Source: Chryseobacterium shigense (GTDB lineage: Bacteria; Bacteroidota; Bacteroidia; Flavobacteriales; Weeksellaceae). From it: DNA of 64,000 bases. Below, piece after piece: positions 37,090-45,794 of the stretch. Made by a program: the position numbers and the translations under genes. The notes below the pieces were generated by a model. That model had not been told where the DNA came from and searched no databases. It saw only the letters and a list, made by a program, of their open reading frames with translations. Each line of letters starts with the position of its first letter. Positions within the stretch are counted from its first letter, which is position 1. The stretch spans positions 868,001-932,000 of the forward strand of contig NZ_FTNY01000001.1 of NCBI RefSeq assembly GCF_900156575.1. The letters run 5' to 3'.

Positions 37090-37512
37090 TTACTTTATTC
37101 TCATCATGGTTACCAGTGAAGTGGCGACATGACTTTCGGATCCGGTATTTTCATCAAGAACATAAATTTCAGTTCTTACGACAATGATCTTTGCTCCGCC
37201 TTTGATAACGTAAGACCGCGATATCAGGGCATCTCCCAATGCGGGACGAAGATAGTTGACCTTCAGTTCGACGGTGACTACATAACAATCGTCTTTGTAG
37301 TGACTTACCGATGCATATCCTGAGGAGACATCCACCAGGGAAGCGATCATAGCCCCATTGAACATTCCGGCTTTCCGGGTCATCATTTCCATTTTAGGAA
37401 TCTTAATGGAGACGAAACCGGTGTCTACTTCCAGTAATTCGGCATTATAGAATTTTAAGGTCTCTGAACGGCCGAAGCTGTCTGTCATCAGTTTCTTTTT
37501 TTCCGGGGTCAT
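37090..37512 (-). CDS. PaaI-type hotdog thioesterase
   Basis: A 140-residue hotdog-fold protein when started at ATG 37512 (MTPEKKKLM); an in-frame TTG six codons upstream is less likely. FNGAMIASLVDVSSGYAS is the PaaI signature (the HGG block is replaced by FNG here, with Asp in the catalytic helix), and VELKVNYLRPALGD is the adjoining strand. It would hydrolyse an aromatic or acyl-CoA thioester. Single gene. Confidence 0.82.
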   Translation of the reverse strand: MTPEKKKLMTDSFGRSETLKFYNAELLEVDTGFVSIKIPKMEMMTRKAGMFNGAMIASLVDVSSGYASVSHYKDDCYVVTVELKVNYLRPALGDALISRSYVIKGGAKIIVVRTEIYVLDENTGSESHVATSLVTMMRIK

Positions 37513-37612
37513 GAATTTTATTTTAAACAAAGATAAGGGCTCTGCTGTTTTTTATCTCCATCCTGTTTGAAATTTTAACCAAAGATTTTCACTCTGTTGA
37601 TTCAAAAATATA

Positions 37613-37648
37613 AAAGGGTCGCTGGCACCAAAAGTGAAACGACCCTTT
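37613..37648. terminator. Terminator after the GMC oxidoreductase gene
   Basis: Perfect 9 bp stem AAAGGGTCG / CGACCCTTT (37613-37621 / 37640-37648) with an 18-base loop. Confidence 0.75.
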
Positions 37649-37668
37649 ATCTGAGTGGTATACTCTAT

Positions 37669-39219
37669 TTAAACGAACGATAACTTTTCAGATGAACTGT
37701 GGATTTGCAGATTATGATCTTCTTTAATCATATCAGCTGCTTTTTCCCCAATCATAATGGTAGGCGCATTGGTATTTCCTGATACAACATCCGGCATCAC
37801 AGAGGCATCAGCCACCCGCAAACCTTTGACGCCATAGACTTTCAATCTTGGATCAACAACGGAAAGGCTGTCTGTCCCCATTTTACAGGTTCCGGTCATA
37901 TGATGATAGGTAGAGCATGAGTTTTTAATATAATCAATCACTTCTTCTTTTGTTTTTCCTTCTCCGGGATAGATTTCACCGTCATTCCAGTCTTTCATAG
38001 CTTCTGTGCGTCCCATTTCACGACAGATTTCAACCCCTCTGTAAAGTGCTTCCACATCAGATTCTTCAGATAAATATTTTGGATTAATTTCCAGTGGAGC
38101 TGCCGGATCAGAAGATGTTAGTTTGATGTATCCCCTGCTTGCCGGTCTGATAAACCCTGCACAAAACGTGAATGCATTTTCCGGTCCAGTGAACCCGGGG
38201 CTGTAATACGGAAGTCCCATAAATAAGGGCTGCAAATCGGGGAAAACCATTTCTTCTTTGCTCTTCCAGAATAACTGGGCTTCCAGTAAATTGGCTTGTG
38301 GAGCAGGAATTTCTTTTTTAGCTTTGAATATTACACTGGTCAAAAGATGATCCTGAAGGTTTTTACCGACTCCTTTTAAATCCTTTATGACGGGAATTCC
38401 TAAGGATTCCAGTTCTTCTTTGTCCCCGATCCCTGAAATCATGAGAAGTTTGGCAGATTCTATGGTTCCACAGGATACAATGACTTCTTTCTCGGCTTTT
38501 ATTTCGAGTAATTCTCCATTTTTCAGGTATTGAACGCCTGTACAGCGATCTCCTTCAAAAATTAATTTTTGGGCGAGCGCATCTGTATAAATATCTAAAT
38601 TGGGTCTTGATCTGACAGGGTCTAAAAATGCTTTTGCTGTAGAACATCTTTGTCCGTCTTTTCCTACACTAAGATGATTAAGGCCTGCTCCCCAGATGTT
38701 TTTATTGAAATCATCAGTCAGGGGATATCCCAGTTCTTTACAGGCATCAATAGCACTTATCGAAATAGGATTCGGATGTTTGATGCGGCTTACGAAAAGC
38801 GGCCCGTTTCCTCCGTGAATATCATCTCCTCCGTCTTCATGTGTTTCAGATTTTTTAAAATAAGGCAAAACACTTTCCCAGTCCCAGCCGACGCATCCAT
38901 TGTAAGCCCAATGGTCGTAATCCTGCTGATGACCTCTGATGTAGATCATTCCATTGATAGAACTTGAGCCTCCCAGCGTTTTACCGCGGGGCCAATATCG
39001 GGTATTTCCTCCTGCGCTTTCCTGAGGAACGGTATGATAGGCCCAGTCTCTCTCGGTATTCCAGATGGCGGGCCATCCTGCCTGTGCATGAACTTCGGGA
39101 ACCTGATCATGGGCTCCTGCTTCTAACAGAAGAACCTTTATATTTTCGTTTTCGCTTAATCTGTTGGCTATTACAGCTCCTGCCGAACCGGATCCGACCA
39201 CTATAAAATCGTATTTCAT
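37669..39219 (-). CDS. GMC-family FAD oxidoreductase (choline/alcohol dehydrogenase type)
   Basis: A 516-residue flavoprotein. FAD-binding [18 protein letters not shown] at 4-21 with LLLEAG; GMC signatures [20 protein letters not shown] and [17 protein letters not shown]; catalytic-region His in [14 protein letters not shown]; and the closing [20 protein letters not shown]. It oxidises an alcohol to an aldehyde, in the choline dehydrogenase-like branch. The aldehyde dehydrogenase gene lies 18 bp upstream on the same strand, so the pair can take an alcohol to an acid. Choline is only one candidate; no betaine or choline transporter is adjacent. Confidence 0.88.
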   Translation of the reverse strand: MKYDFIVVGSGSAGAVIANRLSENENIKVLLLEAGAHDQVPEVHAQAGWPAIWNTERDWAYHTVPQESAGGNTRYWPRGKTLGGSSSINGMIYIRGHQQDYDHWAYNGCVGWDWESVLPYFKKSETHEDGGDDIHGGNGPLFVSRIKHPNPISISAIDACKELGYPLTDDFNKNIWGAGLNHLSVGKDGQRCSTAKAFLDPVRSRPNLDIYTDALAQKLIFEGDRCTGVQYLKNGELLEIKAEKEVIVSCGTIESAKLLMISGIGDKEELESLGIPVIKDLKGVGKNLQDHLLTSVIFKAKKEIPAPQANLLEAQLFWKSKEEMVFPDLQPLFMGLPYYSPGFTGPENAFTFCAGFIRPASRGYIKLTSSDPAAPLEINPKYLSEESDVEALYRGVEICREMGRTEAMKDWNDGEIYPGEGKTKEEVIDYIKNSCSTYHHMTGTCKMGTDSLSVVDPRLKVYGVKGLRVADASVMPDVVSGNTNAPTIMIGEKAADMIKEDHNLQIHSSSEKLSFV

Positions 39220-39237
39220 AAGTTTTAATTTGATTTT

Positions 39238-40644
39238 TTACTTTTTAATGCTGATGATTTTGGGAATGGTCACGGCTTTCAGTCCTTCGATTCCAAATTC
39301 TACTCCATAGCCGGATTGTTTTGCCCCTCCAAACGGTACAAAAGGATGAATAGCGCCATGCTGATTGATCCAGACAGTTCCTGCCTCCAGCTGATTGGCC
39401 ACATGAGCCGCTTCATCGGGATGATCACTCCAAACGGAAGCCCCCAAACCGGTTTCTGAATCATTGGCTTTTTGTATGGCTTCCTCTACTGTTTTATATT
39501 TGATGACAGGCAGGACCGGCCCGAACTGTTCTTCATCTACAATTCTGTCTCCATTATCCACATTTCCGATCAGTGTGACTGGAATGAAATAGCCTTCCAG
39601 ATCAGGTTTTTCACCTGTAAATATAAAATCGGCTCCGATATTTTCGGCATCTTGGATCAGATCCTGAATTTTATCGTACTGCATTTTATTCTGTATCGGA
39701 CCTAAAACAGTGGTTTCATCCGCTGAGTTTCCCATCGGAATAGGGGAAGAATATTCAGACAGCGCATGAACCACCTTTTCGTAGTCATCTTCGTGCACAT
39801 AAAGCCTTTTTAAACAGGCGCAGGTCTGCCCCATATTGATAAAAGCGCCCCAAAACAGGTTTTCGATATGTTTGGTCACATCAAGACCCGGTAAAATAAT
39901 CCCGGCATCGTTTCCTCCACATTCTAAAGTTAAGCGAGCCATATTTTTAGCAGAAGCTTCGATCACTTTTTTCCCTGTAGCAATTGAACCTGTAAACATA
40001 ATCTTACCGATTTCAGGATGTCCGGTAAGGTATGCGCCTACATCTCCTCTGCCGGTAACCACCTGTAAAACATTCTCAGGAAGCACACTGTTGATTACTT
40101 TGATCATTTCCAGCGTAGCATAGGTTGTATATTCTGAAGGTTTCAGGATCACCGTATTTCCCATTCTGATGGATGGAATGATCTGCCATATCGCAATCAT
40201 AAGAGGCCAGTTCCACGGTGCAATGGCTGCTACCACCCCAATTGGTTTTCTATACAAAACGTCTTTCCGGGTTTCGTCTTCAAAGACAATTTCCTCAGGA
40301 AGATCCAGTGATGCGGGAACCTGGGTCCATCCTACACAAGCCTGCATTTCGAAATGGGAACCAGGTCCGTTAAAAGGTTTTCCCTGTTCACGCGTAATCC
40401 ATTCTGCCAGATGTTTTGAATTGTTCTGTAGAGCTTCTGCAACTTTTAATACGATTTCCTTTCTTTCTGCATCAGGCCTTGCTGACCATTCTTTTTGGGC
40501 GATTTTGGCTTGGGCGATTTTGGCATCTATTTCTTGTTTTGATGTATTGATCACTTTACCGATAACCTCTAATGTAGAGGGATTCAGAGCGATAAATTCA
40601 GTATCTGTAGGTTGAGATTCTTTTGCTAATGACGTATTTTCCAT
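39238..40644 (-). CDS. Aldehyde dehydrogenase family protein
   Basis: A 468-residue NAD(P)+-dependent enzyme with Asn145 in IAPWNWPLMI, Glu241 in LTLECGGNDAG and nucleophile Cys275 in NMGQTCACLK; the cofactor-site block FTGSIATGKKV is also present. Spacing and length are normal. It precedes the GMC oxidoreductase gene by 18 bp in one operon, read away from a divergent AraC regulator. It probably oxidises the aldehyde made by that partner. Substrate not identifiable from sequence. Confidence 0.9.
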   Translation of the reverse strand: MENTSLAKESQPTDTEFIALNPSTLEVIGKVINTSKQEIDAKIAQAKIAQKEWSARPDAERKEIVLKVAEALQNNSKHLAEWITREQGKPFNGPGSHFEMQACVGWTQVPASLDLPEEIVFEDETRKDVLYRKPIGVVAAIAPWNWPLMIAIWQIIPSIRMGNTVILKPSEYTTYATLEMIKVINSVLPENVLQVVTGRGDVGAYLTGHPEIGKIMFTGSIATGKKVIEASAKNMARLTLECGGNDAGIILPGLDVTKHIENLFWGAFINMGQTCACLKRLYVHEDDYEKVVHALSEYSSPIPMGNSADETTVLGPIQNKMQYDKIQDLIQDAENIGADFIFTGEKPDLEGYFIPVTLIGNVDNGDRIVDEEQFGPVLPVIKYKTVEEAIQKANDSETGLGASVWSDHPDEAAHVANQLEAGTVWINQHGAIHPFVPFGGAKQSGYGVEFGIEGLKAVTIPKIISIKK

Positions 40645-40746
40645 GTTTCAAATTATTTTGTATTTTACATAGCCCGAAAATGGCAAAAACATGATATAAA
40701 TCATTTGCCTATTCTCTATATTTTTTAACCTAAACTCTACATTATA

Positions 40747-41616
40747 ATGGAAAAGATCGAAGAGAGAACTGTTTTCAGCATTCCTTTCGGAGAATTGAAT
40801 GTGTTTGAAACGAATGTAGTCTGCCATGATTTCCCCTTCTTTTTTGAAAAACCTGTGGTGACGCTCATGCTGAGTGGCAGCAAGATCATCCGGAATGAAG
40901 AGGAAACTTTTGAGTTTAGGGAAAGGAGCGTGTTTATACCTCCCTGCAATAAGGAACTGAGCATCGATATTCATCCTGTTTTCCAGACTCCCACAAAATG
41001 CCTTGTCCTGGATATAGAACAGGAATATATTGACCATGTTTTTTCGGAGGTGATTGAAAACTGGCATCCTGACTGGGATAAAACAGGAATCATGATGAAC
41101 CAGAATGCCGTTAAAAAGTTTGTAAGTTCCGATGAATCTTTATGGAGGAGTTTAACGAATCTCTACAACAGAAGAATTGATGAAAGTATCTACGGAACAT
41201 CAGATTTTCTTTTAAGCTTAAGTCTTAAAGAACTGATTTATGAGCTGATGAAAACCAATGCGAAGCATATCCTTCTGCACCATACTACGACAGATCATAT
41301 CCAGCGTGAACTCCAGGACGTGGTTCATTTTATCAAACAAAATTACAGAGAACCAATCACGATAAAACAATTGGCTTCTATTGCAGGAATGAGTGATGCC
41401 AACCTGTTTAAAAAGTTTAAACAGTCCTACAACTGCAGTCCGGTAGAATATATTATTGAACTGAGAATAGAACACGCCAAACAACTGCTGATCCATACGC
41501 CGGAGATGGGCATTAAAAATATCTGTTTTGAATCCGGTTTTAATACCCTGGAATATTTTTACCGGAAATTCACTCAGATGACCGGAAAGTCTCCGAAAAA
41601 ATTTACCGTCAATTAA
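40747..41616 (+). CDS. AraC-family transcriptional regulator
   Basis: A 289-residue protein with an N-terminal sensing domain (to about 180, partly cupin-like: PFGELNVFETNVV, LMLSGSKIIRNEE) and a C-terminal double helix-turn-helix (EPITIKQLASIAGMSDANLF, then FESGFNTLEYFYRKFTQMTG). It is divergent from the aldehyde dehydrogenase/GMC oxidoreductase operon with 102 bp between start codons, so it is likely to activate that operon in response to its alcohol or aldehyde. No operator palindrome was identified with confidence. Confidence 0.88.
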   Translation: MEKIEERTVFSIPFGELNVFETNVVCHDFPFFFEKPVVTLMLSGSKIIRNEEETFEFRERSVFIPPCNKELSIDIHPVFQTPTKCLVLDIEQEYIDHVFSEVIENWHPDWDKTGIMMNQNAVKKFVSSDESLWRSLTNLYNRRIDESIYGTSDFLLSLSLKELIYELMKTNAKHILLHHTTTDHIQRELQDVVHFIKQNYREPITIKQLASIAGMSDANLFKKFKQSYNCSPVEYIIELRIEHAKQLLIHTPEMGIKNICFESGFNTLEYFYRKFTQMTGKSPKKFTVN

Positions 41617-41683
41617 AATCAAAGTTAACTGACATTCATCTTTTCAGTTCAAAAGATTAGCTTTGTCATCAAGTGATTTCTTT

Positions 41684-42106
41684 ATGTATTGTAAAAGGAT
41701 TTTTATGTGTTTATGGCTTCTGATGAGTTTTGCTTTTCAGGCGCAGACCCTTCATCTTTACGGAGGTTCCCATCAAGATCAATATCTGGGATGTTTAAAC
41801 TGCGATACTTTTGATAAAAATTCAGTTTGGAATACGTATGGTGATTATGGAAATGTTTACAGTTCAAAATCCATCTGGAATAATTATGGAAACTATGGAA
41901 GTGCATACAGTACGTATTCTCCTTGGAACAGTTATGCTTCGTACCCTCCGACTATTGTTGATCAGGGCGGAAACTTTTTCGGTTACCTGACTTTAAACAC
42001 TTATAAATCTGAAAGATCGGAGCTTGAATTGGCTCAGGTGCTGTGTAAATATTATGATGTTATAAAAAAAGATATCGGAGGATGGTATGGTAAGTTGTTT
42101 AGGTGA
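41684..42106 (+). CDS. Secreted protein with three Trp-Asn-Tyr repeats, unknown function
   Basis: A 140-residue protein; the start is placed at ATG 41684, where a signal peptide begins (MYCKRIFMCLWLLMSFAFQAQ). An in-frame TTG seven codons earlier is less likely. The mature protein has two cysteines near the start (GCLNCDTF) and three tandem ~15-residue units: SVWNTYGDYGNVYSS, SIWNNYGNYGSAYST and SPWNSYASYPP. The C-terminal 40 residues are helical and conserved-looking. It resembles small secreted flavobacterial proteins of unknown role, perhaps envelope-associated. Confidence 0.55.
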   Translation: MYCKRIFMCLWLLMSFAFQAQTLHLYGGSHQDQYLGCLNCDTFDKNSVWNTYGDYGNVYSSKSIWNNYGNYGSAYSTYSPWNSYASYPPTIVDQGGNFFGYLTLNTYKSERSELELAQVLCKYYDVIKKDIGGWYGKLFR

Positions 42107-42156
42107 GGGTAATGAGCGGGACCTGAGAGCCCAAGCATACTATATAAAAAACAATG

Positions 42157-42208
42157 GCGCGTTTGACTGGAAGTCTAACGTTGACGGGTTCGATTCTCGT
42201 ATTCTCCA
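42157..42208 (+). tRNA. tRNA 3'-half-like sequence (pseudo-tRNA)
   Basis: An anticodon-arm-like hairpin TTTGA-CTGGAAG-TCTAA (42162-42178, one T-T mismatch; loop would read anticodon GGA), a five-base variable region, a T-arm ACGGG-TTCGATT-CTCGT (42184-42200) with consensus TTCGA loop and an acceptor-like ATTCTCCA (42201-42208). The matching 5' acceptor (GGAGAAT) and a D-arm are absent from the preceding bases, and Ser tRNAs should have a long variable arm. It is therefore probably a truncated or decayed tRNA, not a working one. Confidence 0.4.
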
Positions 42209-42281
42209 CATTCGGGAGGAATTTATATTATGATTTTTTTATTTTAAGCTTTTGTTGGTAAGGTATGTTGTGATGTATTGT

Positions 42282-42330
42282 ACCACCCCGTCAAATCTTT
42301 GATTTGCCACCCCTCCGGAGGAGGGGAATT
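42282..42330. repeat. Dispersed intergenic repeat, copy B
   Basis: ACCACCCCGTCAAATCTTTG, then GCCACCCCTCCGGAGGAGG and GGAATT: the same element as 25716-25770 with a shorter inner hairpin. The remaining part of the 42107-42478 gap holds only the tRNA-like sequence upstream. Confidence 0.7.
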
Positions 42331-42478
42331 CTTTGTCCTTCCATGGTTATCTTTGTTGGGTTTTTGATTTTCAGGAATTTTGACAATCTTGTGTTTGAGG
42401 GTGAGTGAGATTAAAATGTTTATGTGTTTTAATTTCGCGATTATGGCTGATTGAGCGGGTTTTTAGAATTTAAAATTC

Positions 42479-44602
42479 TCAGGCAAGCTGTACCTGGAAA
42501 TCTTCTCCAATGGTCAGGATACCTTCCGTCAAGCTTTCAGAATGGGTACTGAAGCCTTTCAGTTTTGATGTTTTTCCTTTTAAAACGAGATCTAAAAGCT
42601 GTTTATCCGAAAGTTTCTTTCCGAAAATATCAAAGGTGATTTTAAAACCACAGTTTTTGAAATCGGAACATCCCACCGCTGCTTTCCCTTTGATCAGATG
42701 GTGTTCTTTACATTTTGGACATTGGGTTTCTTCCCAGGATTGAAGTTCTTTTTTGACGGCTGGTTCGCGTTTTTTCTTTTCTTTTACTTCTTCTTTTTCT
42801 TCGTATAACGTGATTACTTTTCCTTTTCCATATACCACTTTTTCGGTCAGTTCCGTGACCATCTGAATCAGTTCTTCTTTAAACCGGTTGGCTTCATATT
42901 CACCGCTTTCAATTTTACGAAGTTTTGACTCCCATTCTCCGGTTAATTCGGGGCTTTTCAGCAGTTCGTCCTCAATGGTATCGATCAGCTGCATTCCGGT
43001 TGGAGTAGCAATGAGATTTTTTCTTTTTTTCTCTATATATTTTCTTTTGAAAAGGGTTTCAATGATGTTGGCACGGGTGGAAGGTCTTCCGATTCCGTTA
43101 TTTTTCAAAAGTTCTCTCAGTTCTTCATCATCCACCTGTTTTCCGGCTGTTTCCATTGCTCTCAGCAACGTTGCTTCGGTGTAGGGTTTGGGTGGTGTGG
43201 TTTTTCCCTGATGGATCATCGGATCGTGGGGTCCGGTTTCTCCAACGGTAAATTCCGGAATGGACTGTTCTTCTTCTTTCTCTTTTTCTTTATCTGCAGA
43301 TTCTTCTTTGGGTTCTTTGGCGTAAACGGCTCTCCATCCCGGTTCCAGAACCTGTCTTCCACTTGTTTTAAAGGGAATCGTTCCTACTTTTCCTTCCACC
43401 AAAGTATTTGAAATCTTACATTCGGGGTAAAACACTGAGATAAAACGTTTGGCAATAAGATCATAAATCAACTTCTCTTCTCTGCTCAGATTTTGGGAAG
43501 GCGGAACTTCAGTTGGGATAATCGCATGGTGATCGGTCACTTTCGTATCATCAAAAACTGCTTTTGACCTGGGAATAGGGGCTTCCAGCAATGGGGAAAT
43601 CAGATCCTGATAAAAATGCATTTTGCGAAGGATGCCTTCTATTTTCGGATACAGACTTTCGGATAGATAAGTGGTATCTACACGCGGATAGGTCACGTGC
43701 TTTTTTTCGTACAGACTTTGGATATAATTTAACGTGTTTTCTGCGGAATAGCCATATTTTTTATTGGCTTCCACCTGAAGTCCTGTCAAATCGAAAAGTC
43801 TGAGATTTTTTTCTTTTCCTTCTTTAATTTCAAAAGAGACAATTTCAAAAGGATTTAATTTAAGGTATTCAAGTCCTTTTTCAGCACGGTCTAAGGTTTT
43901 CAGACGATCAATGGCTGCATTGAAAATAACGTCGCGGTATTTGGTTTTAAGTTCCCAATATTCTTCGGTATTGAAGGCGTCAATTTCTTTCTGACGCTGA
44001 ACCAGCATGGCCAAGGTAGGAGTCTGCACTCTTCCAATAGAAAGGACGGCCTTGTTTCCGCCAAACTTTTTGGTAAATAATCTTGTAGCATTGATTCCCA
44101 ACAGCCAGTCGCCTATGGCTCTTGCATTTCCCGCCAGATACAGATTTTTGTAATCTTCAGCAGGTTTCAGATTGGCAAATCCTTCTTTGATCGCTTCTTC
44201 GGTAAGGGACGAGATCCATAAACGCTGAACAGGTTTGGTGCATTTTGCTTTCTGCAAAACCCAGCGCTGAATAAGCTCTCCCTCCTGCCCGGCATCACCA
44301 CAGTTAATGACCTCATCACATTCTTCCACCAATCTTTCAATCACTTTAAACTGGTTTTCAACGCCTTTATTGGGAATTAATTTGATCCCAAAACTGGCTG
44401 GAATGATCGGCAGTAAAAACAAATTCCAGGATTTGTACTGAGGACCATAATCATGAGGTTCTTTTAAGGTACAAAGGTGTCCGAAGGTCCATGTCACACA
44501 GTATCCGTTACCTTCCATATAGCCCTGTTTAGGCATGGTAGCACCTAATACTTTGGCGATATCTCTGGCAACACTGGGCTTTTCGGCAATACAAAGTTTC
44601 AT
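42479..44602 (-). CDS. topB: DNA topoisomerase III
   Basis: A 707-residue type IA topoisomerase when started at ATG 44602 (MKLCIAEKPSVARDIA, the canonical Toprim start); the ORF extends 33 codons further but these are not family-like. Acidic metal site GDAGQEGELI (Asp103, Glu107), KPAEDYKNLYLAGNARAIGD and catalytic Tyr305 in TYPRVDTTYLS. The C-terminus has a charged linker and a zinc-ribbon-like CPKCKEHH plus a topoisomerase repeat (GKKLSDKQLLDLVLKGKT). It relaxes or decatenates single-strand-linked DNA. Chromosomal copies are usual in Bacteroidota, although topB also travels on mobile elements. Confidence 0.92.
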   Translation of the reverse strand: MKLCIAEKPSVARDIAKVLGATMPKQGYMEGNGYCVTWTFGHLCTLKEPHDYGPQYKSWNLFLLPIIPASFGIKLIPNKGVENQFKVIERLVEECDEVINCGDAGQEGELIQRWVLQKAKCTKPVQRLWISSLTEEAIKEGFANLKPAEDYKNLYLAGNARAIGDWLLGINATRLFTKKFGGNKAVLSIGRVQTPTLAMLVQRQKEIDAFNTEEYWELKTKYRDVIFNAAIDRLKTLDRAEKGLEYLKLNPFEIVSFEIKEGKEKNLRLFDLTGLQVEANKKYGYSAENTLNYIQSLYEKKHVTYPRVDTTYLSESLYPKIEGILRKMHFYQDLISPLLEAPIPRSKAVFDDTKVTDHHAIIPTEVPPSQNLSREEKLIYDLIAKRFISVFYPECKISNTLVEGKVGTIPFKTSGRQVLEPGWRAVYAKEPKEESADKEKEKEEEQSIPEFTVGETGPHDPMIHQGKTTPPKPYTEATLLRAMETAGKQVDDEELRELLKNNGIGRPSTRANIIETLFKRKYIEKKRKNLIATPTGMQLIDTIEDELLKSPELTGEWESKLRKIESGEYEANRFKEELIQMVTELTEKVVYGKGKVITLYEEKEEVKEKKKREPAVKKELQSWEETQCPKCKEHHLIKGKAAVGCSDFKNCGFKITFDIFGKKLSDKQLLDLVLKGKTSKLKGFSTHSESLTEGILTIGEDFQVQLA

Positions 44603-44696
44603 GAATTTCGGAATTATTGAAGGGGGACAAAAGTCGGGATTTTTTTTGGATTTTGCTAATTTAGTTGGGAGTTGATGTTTGAAAATTACAGGGATG

Positions 44697-44911
44697 AGCA
44701 TGGACGTTTATTCCTGCGGAAGAGGTTTGATTGTATTAATATAAATGTTTTGGATTAAGGTTAAATGAATAGTAGTAGATCTGTTGCGGATTGAGTTTAG
44801 TAATGAGCACGAGTGGGACGCTCGCGCCAGCAGATGCGAGCAGGAGGATATCCGACAATGCGGCTGTTCAACATATAAGCACTACGCTAGCGCGAGCGTC
44901 CCGCTCGTGCT
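44697..44911. repeat. Left ~210 bp direct repeat with REP palindrome
   Basis: Shares with 45519-45726 the blocks ACGTTTATTCC (44704-44714), TTTGATTGTAT, a TTAAATGAATA-like stretch and a long palindrome. The palindrome arms are 44806-44831 and 44886-44911, 26 bp with two mismatches (core GGACGCTCGCG / CGCGAGCGTCC). It lies upstream of the transposase gene at 44961. The 44603-44960 gap is otherwise empty. Confidence 0.75.
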
Positions 44912-44960
44912 ATACTCTCATTTTATTCAATTTTAATTATCTTTTTATTATTTTTATTAA

Positions 44961-45509
44961 ATGAGCAGAAAATATAAATTTAAAGAAAAAGACGGAGCTT
45001 ATTTTATAAGTTTTGCTACTGTTTTTTGGATCGATATTTTTACACGAATAGAATATTTCGATATCATCATTAGTTCATTAAACTATTGCCGTAAAAATAA
45101 AGGAATGATTATTTTTGGATATTGCATTATGCCAAGTCATATTCACTTAATTTTTCGGGCTGCAAATGAAAATCCGTCAGACTTAATAAGAGATTTTAAA
45201 GGCTTTACATCAAAACAAATGATCAATGCTATTAAAGAGAACAGTCAGGAAAGTAGAAAAGATTGGCTTATGTGGATGTTTAAAAAAGCCGGCGAAAAAA
45301 ATCCAAATATTCAGAATTATCAATTTTGGCAGCAAAATAATCAGCCCATAGAAATCTGGTCTTTAAAAGTTTTCGAGCAAAAACTCAATTATGTACATGA
45401 AAATCCTGTAAAAAGCGGTTTTGTTTTGCAACCTTATGAATGGAAATACAGTAGTGCAAGAAATTATTACGAAAGTGATGAGAATGTAATGAACATTGAT
45501 ATGAATTAA
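44961..45509 (+). CDS. REP-associated tyrosine transposase (Y1/RAYT)
   Basis: A 182-residue HUH protein. The metal-binding HxH is in CIMPSHIHLIF (about residues 55-65) and the nucleophile Tyr is in LNYVHENPVKSGFV near the C-terminus; WKYSSARNYY follows as usual. Proteins of this kind (TnpA_REP) bind and cut REP palindromes as single strands. Two copies of such a palindrome flank the gene (44806-44911 and 45633-45726), so it and its substrates sit together. Intact frame and conserved motifs suggest activity. ATG is the first codon after an AT-rich leader. Confidence 0.9.
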   Translation: MSRKYKFKEKDGAYFISFATVFWIDIFTRIEYFDIIISSLNYCRKNKGMIIFGYCIMPSHIHLIFRAANENPSDLIRDFKGFTSKQMINAIKENSQESRKDWLMWMFKKAGEKNPNIQNYQFWQQNNQPIEIWSLKVFEQKLNYVHENPVKSGFVLQPYEWKYSSARNYYESDENVMNIDMN

Positions 45510-45518
45510 ACTATGACG

Positions 45519-45726
45519 GGCACGAGCGGGGAGAACGTTTATTCCAGCAGAATAAATTTGATTGTATACATATTTTTAAGTTAAAGGTTTAATGAATATA
45601 GTAGATATATTGTAGATGGGTTTTATTCGTGGGCACGAGCGGGACGCTCGCGCCAGCAGATGGGGACAACAGCGGATACACGTTAGACATGTAAATACGT
45701 TGCTAGCGCGAGCGTCCCGCTCGTGC
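45519..45726. repeat. Right ~210 bp direct repeat with REP palindrome
   Basis: Right-hand counterpart of 44697-44911: half-palindrome GCACGAGCGGG (45520-45530), ACGTTTATTCC (45535-45545), and the main palindrome with arms 45633-45657 and 45702-45726, 25 bp with one mismatch. It begins ten bases after the transposase stop. Confidence 0.75.
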
Positions 45727-45794
45727 TAATGATTATAACAAAAAACTCCCCTTAAAAAAGGAGAGCCTTCACAATAGTAACGAAAATAAATTCA

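Noticed and set aside
42077..42208. Complete tRNA starting at GGAGGAT (42077)
   Set aside because: That sequence can pair with the 3' acceptor strand, but it lies inside the C-terminus of the secreted-protein gene and about 80 bases too far from the anticodon arm.
42510..43803. Several plus-strand ORFs antisense to topB
   Set aside because: They are shadows of the topoisomerase frame with unnatural, Phe/Ser-rich composition.
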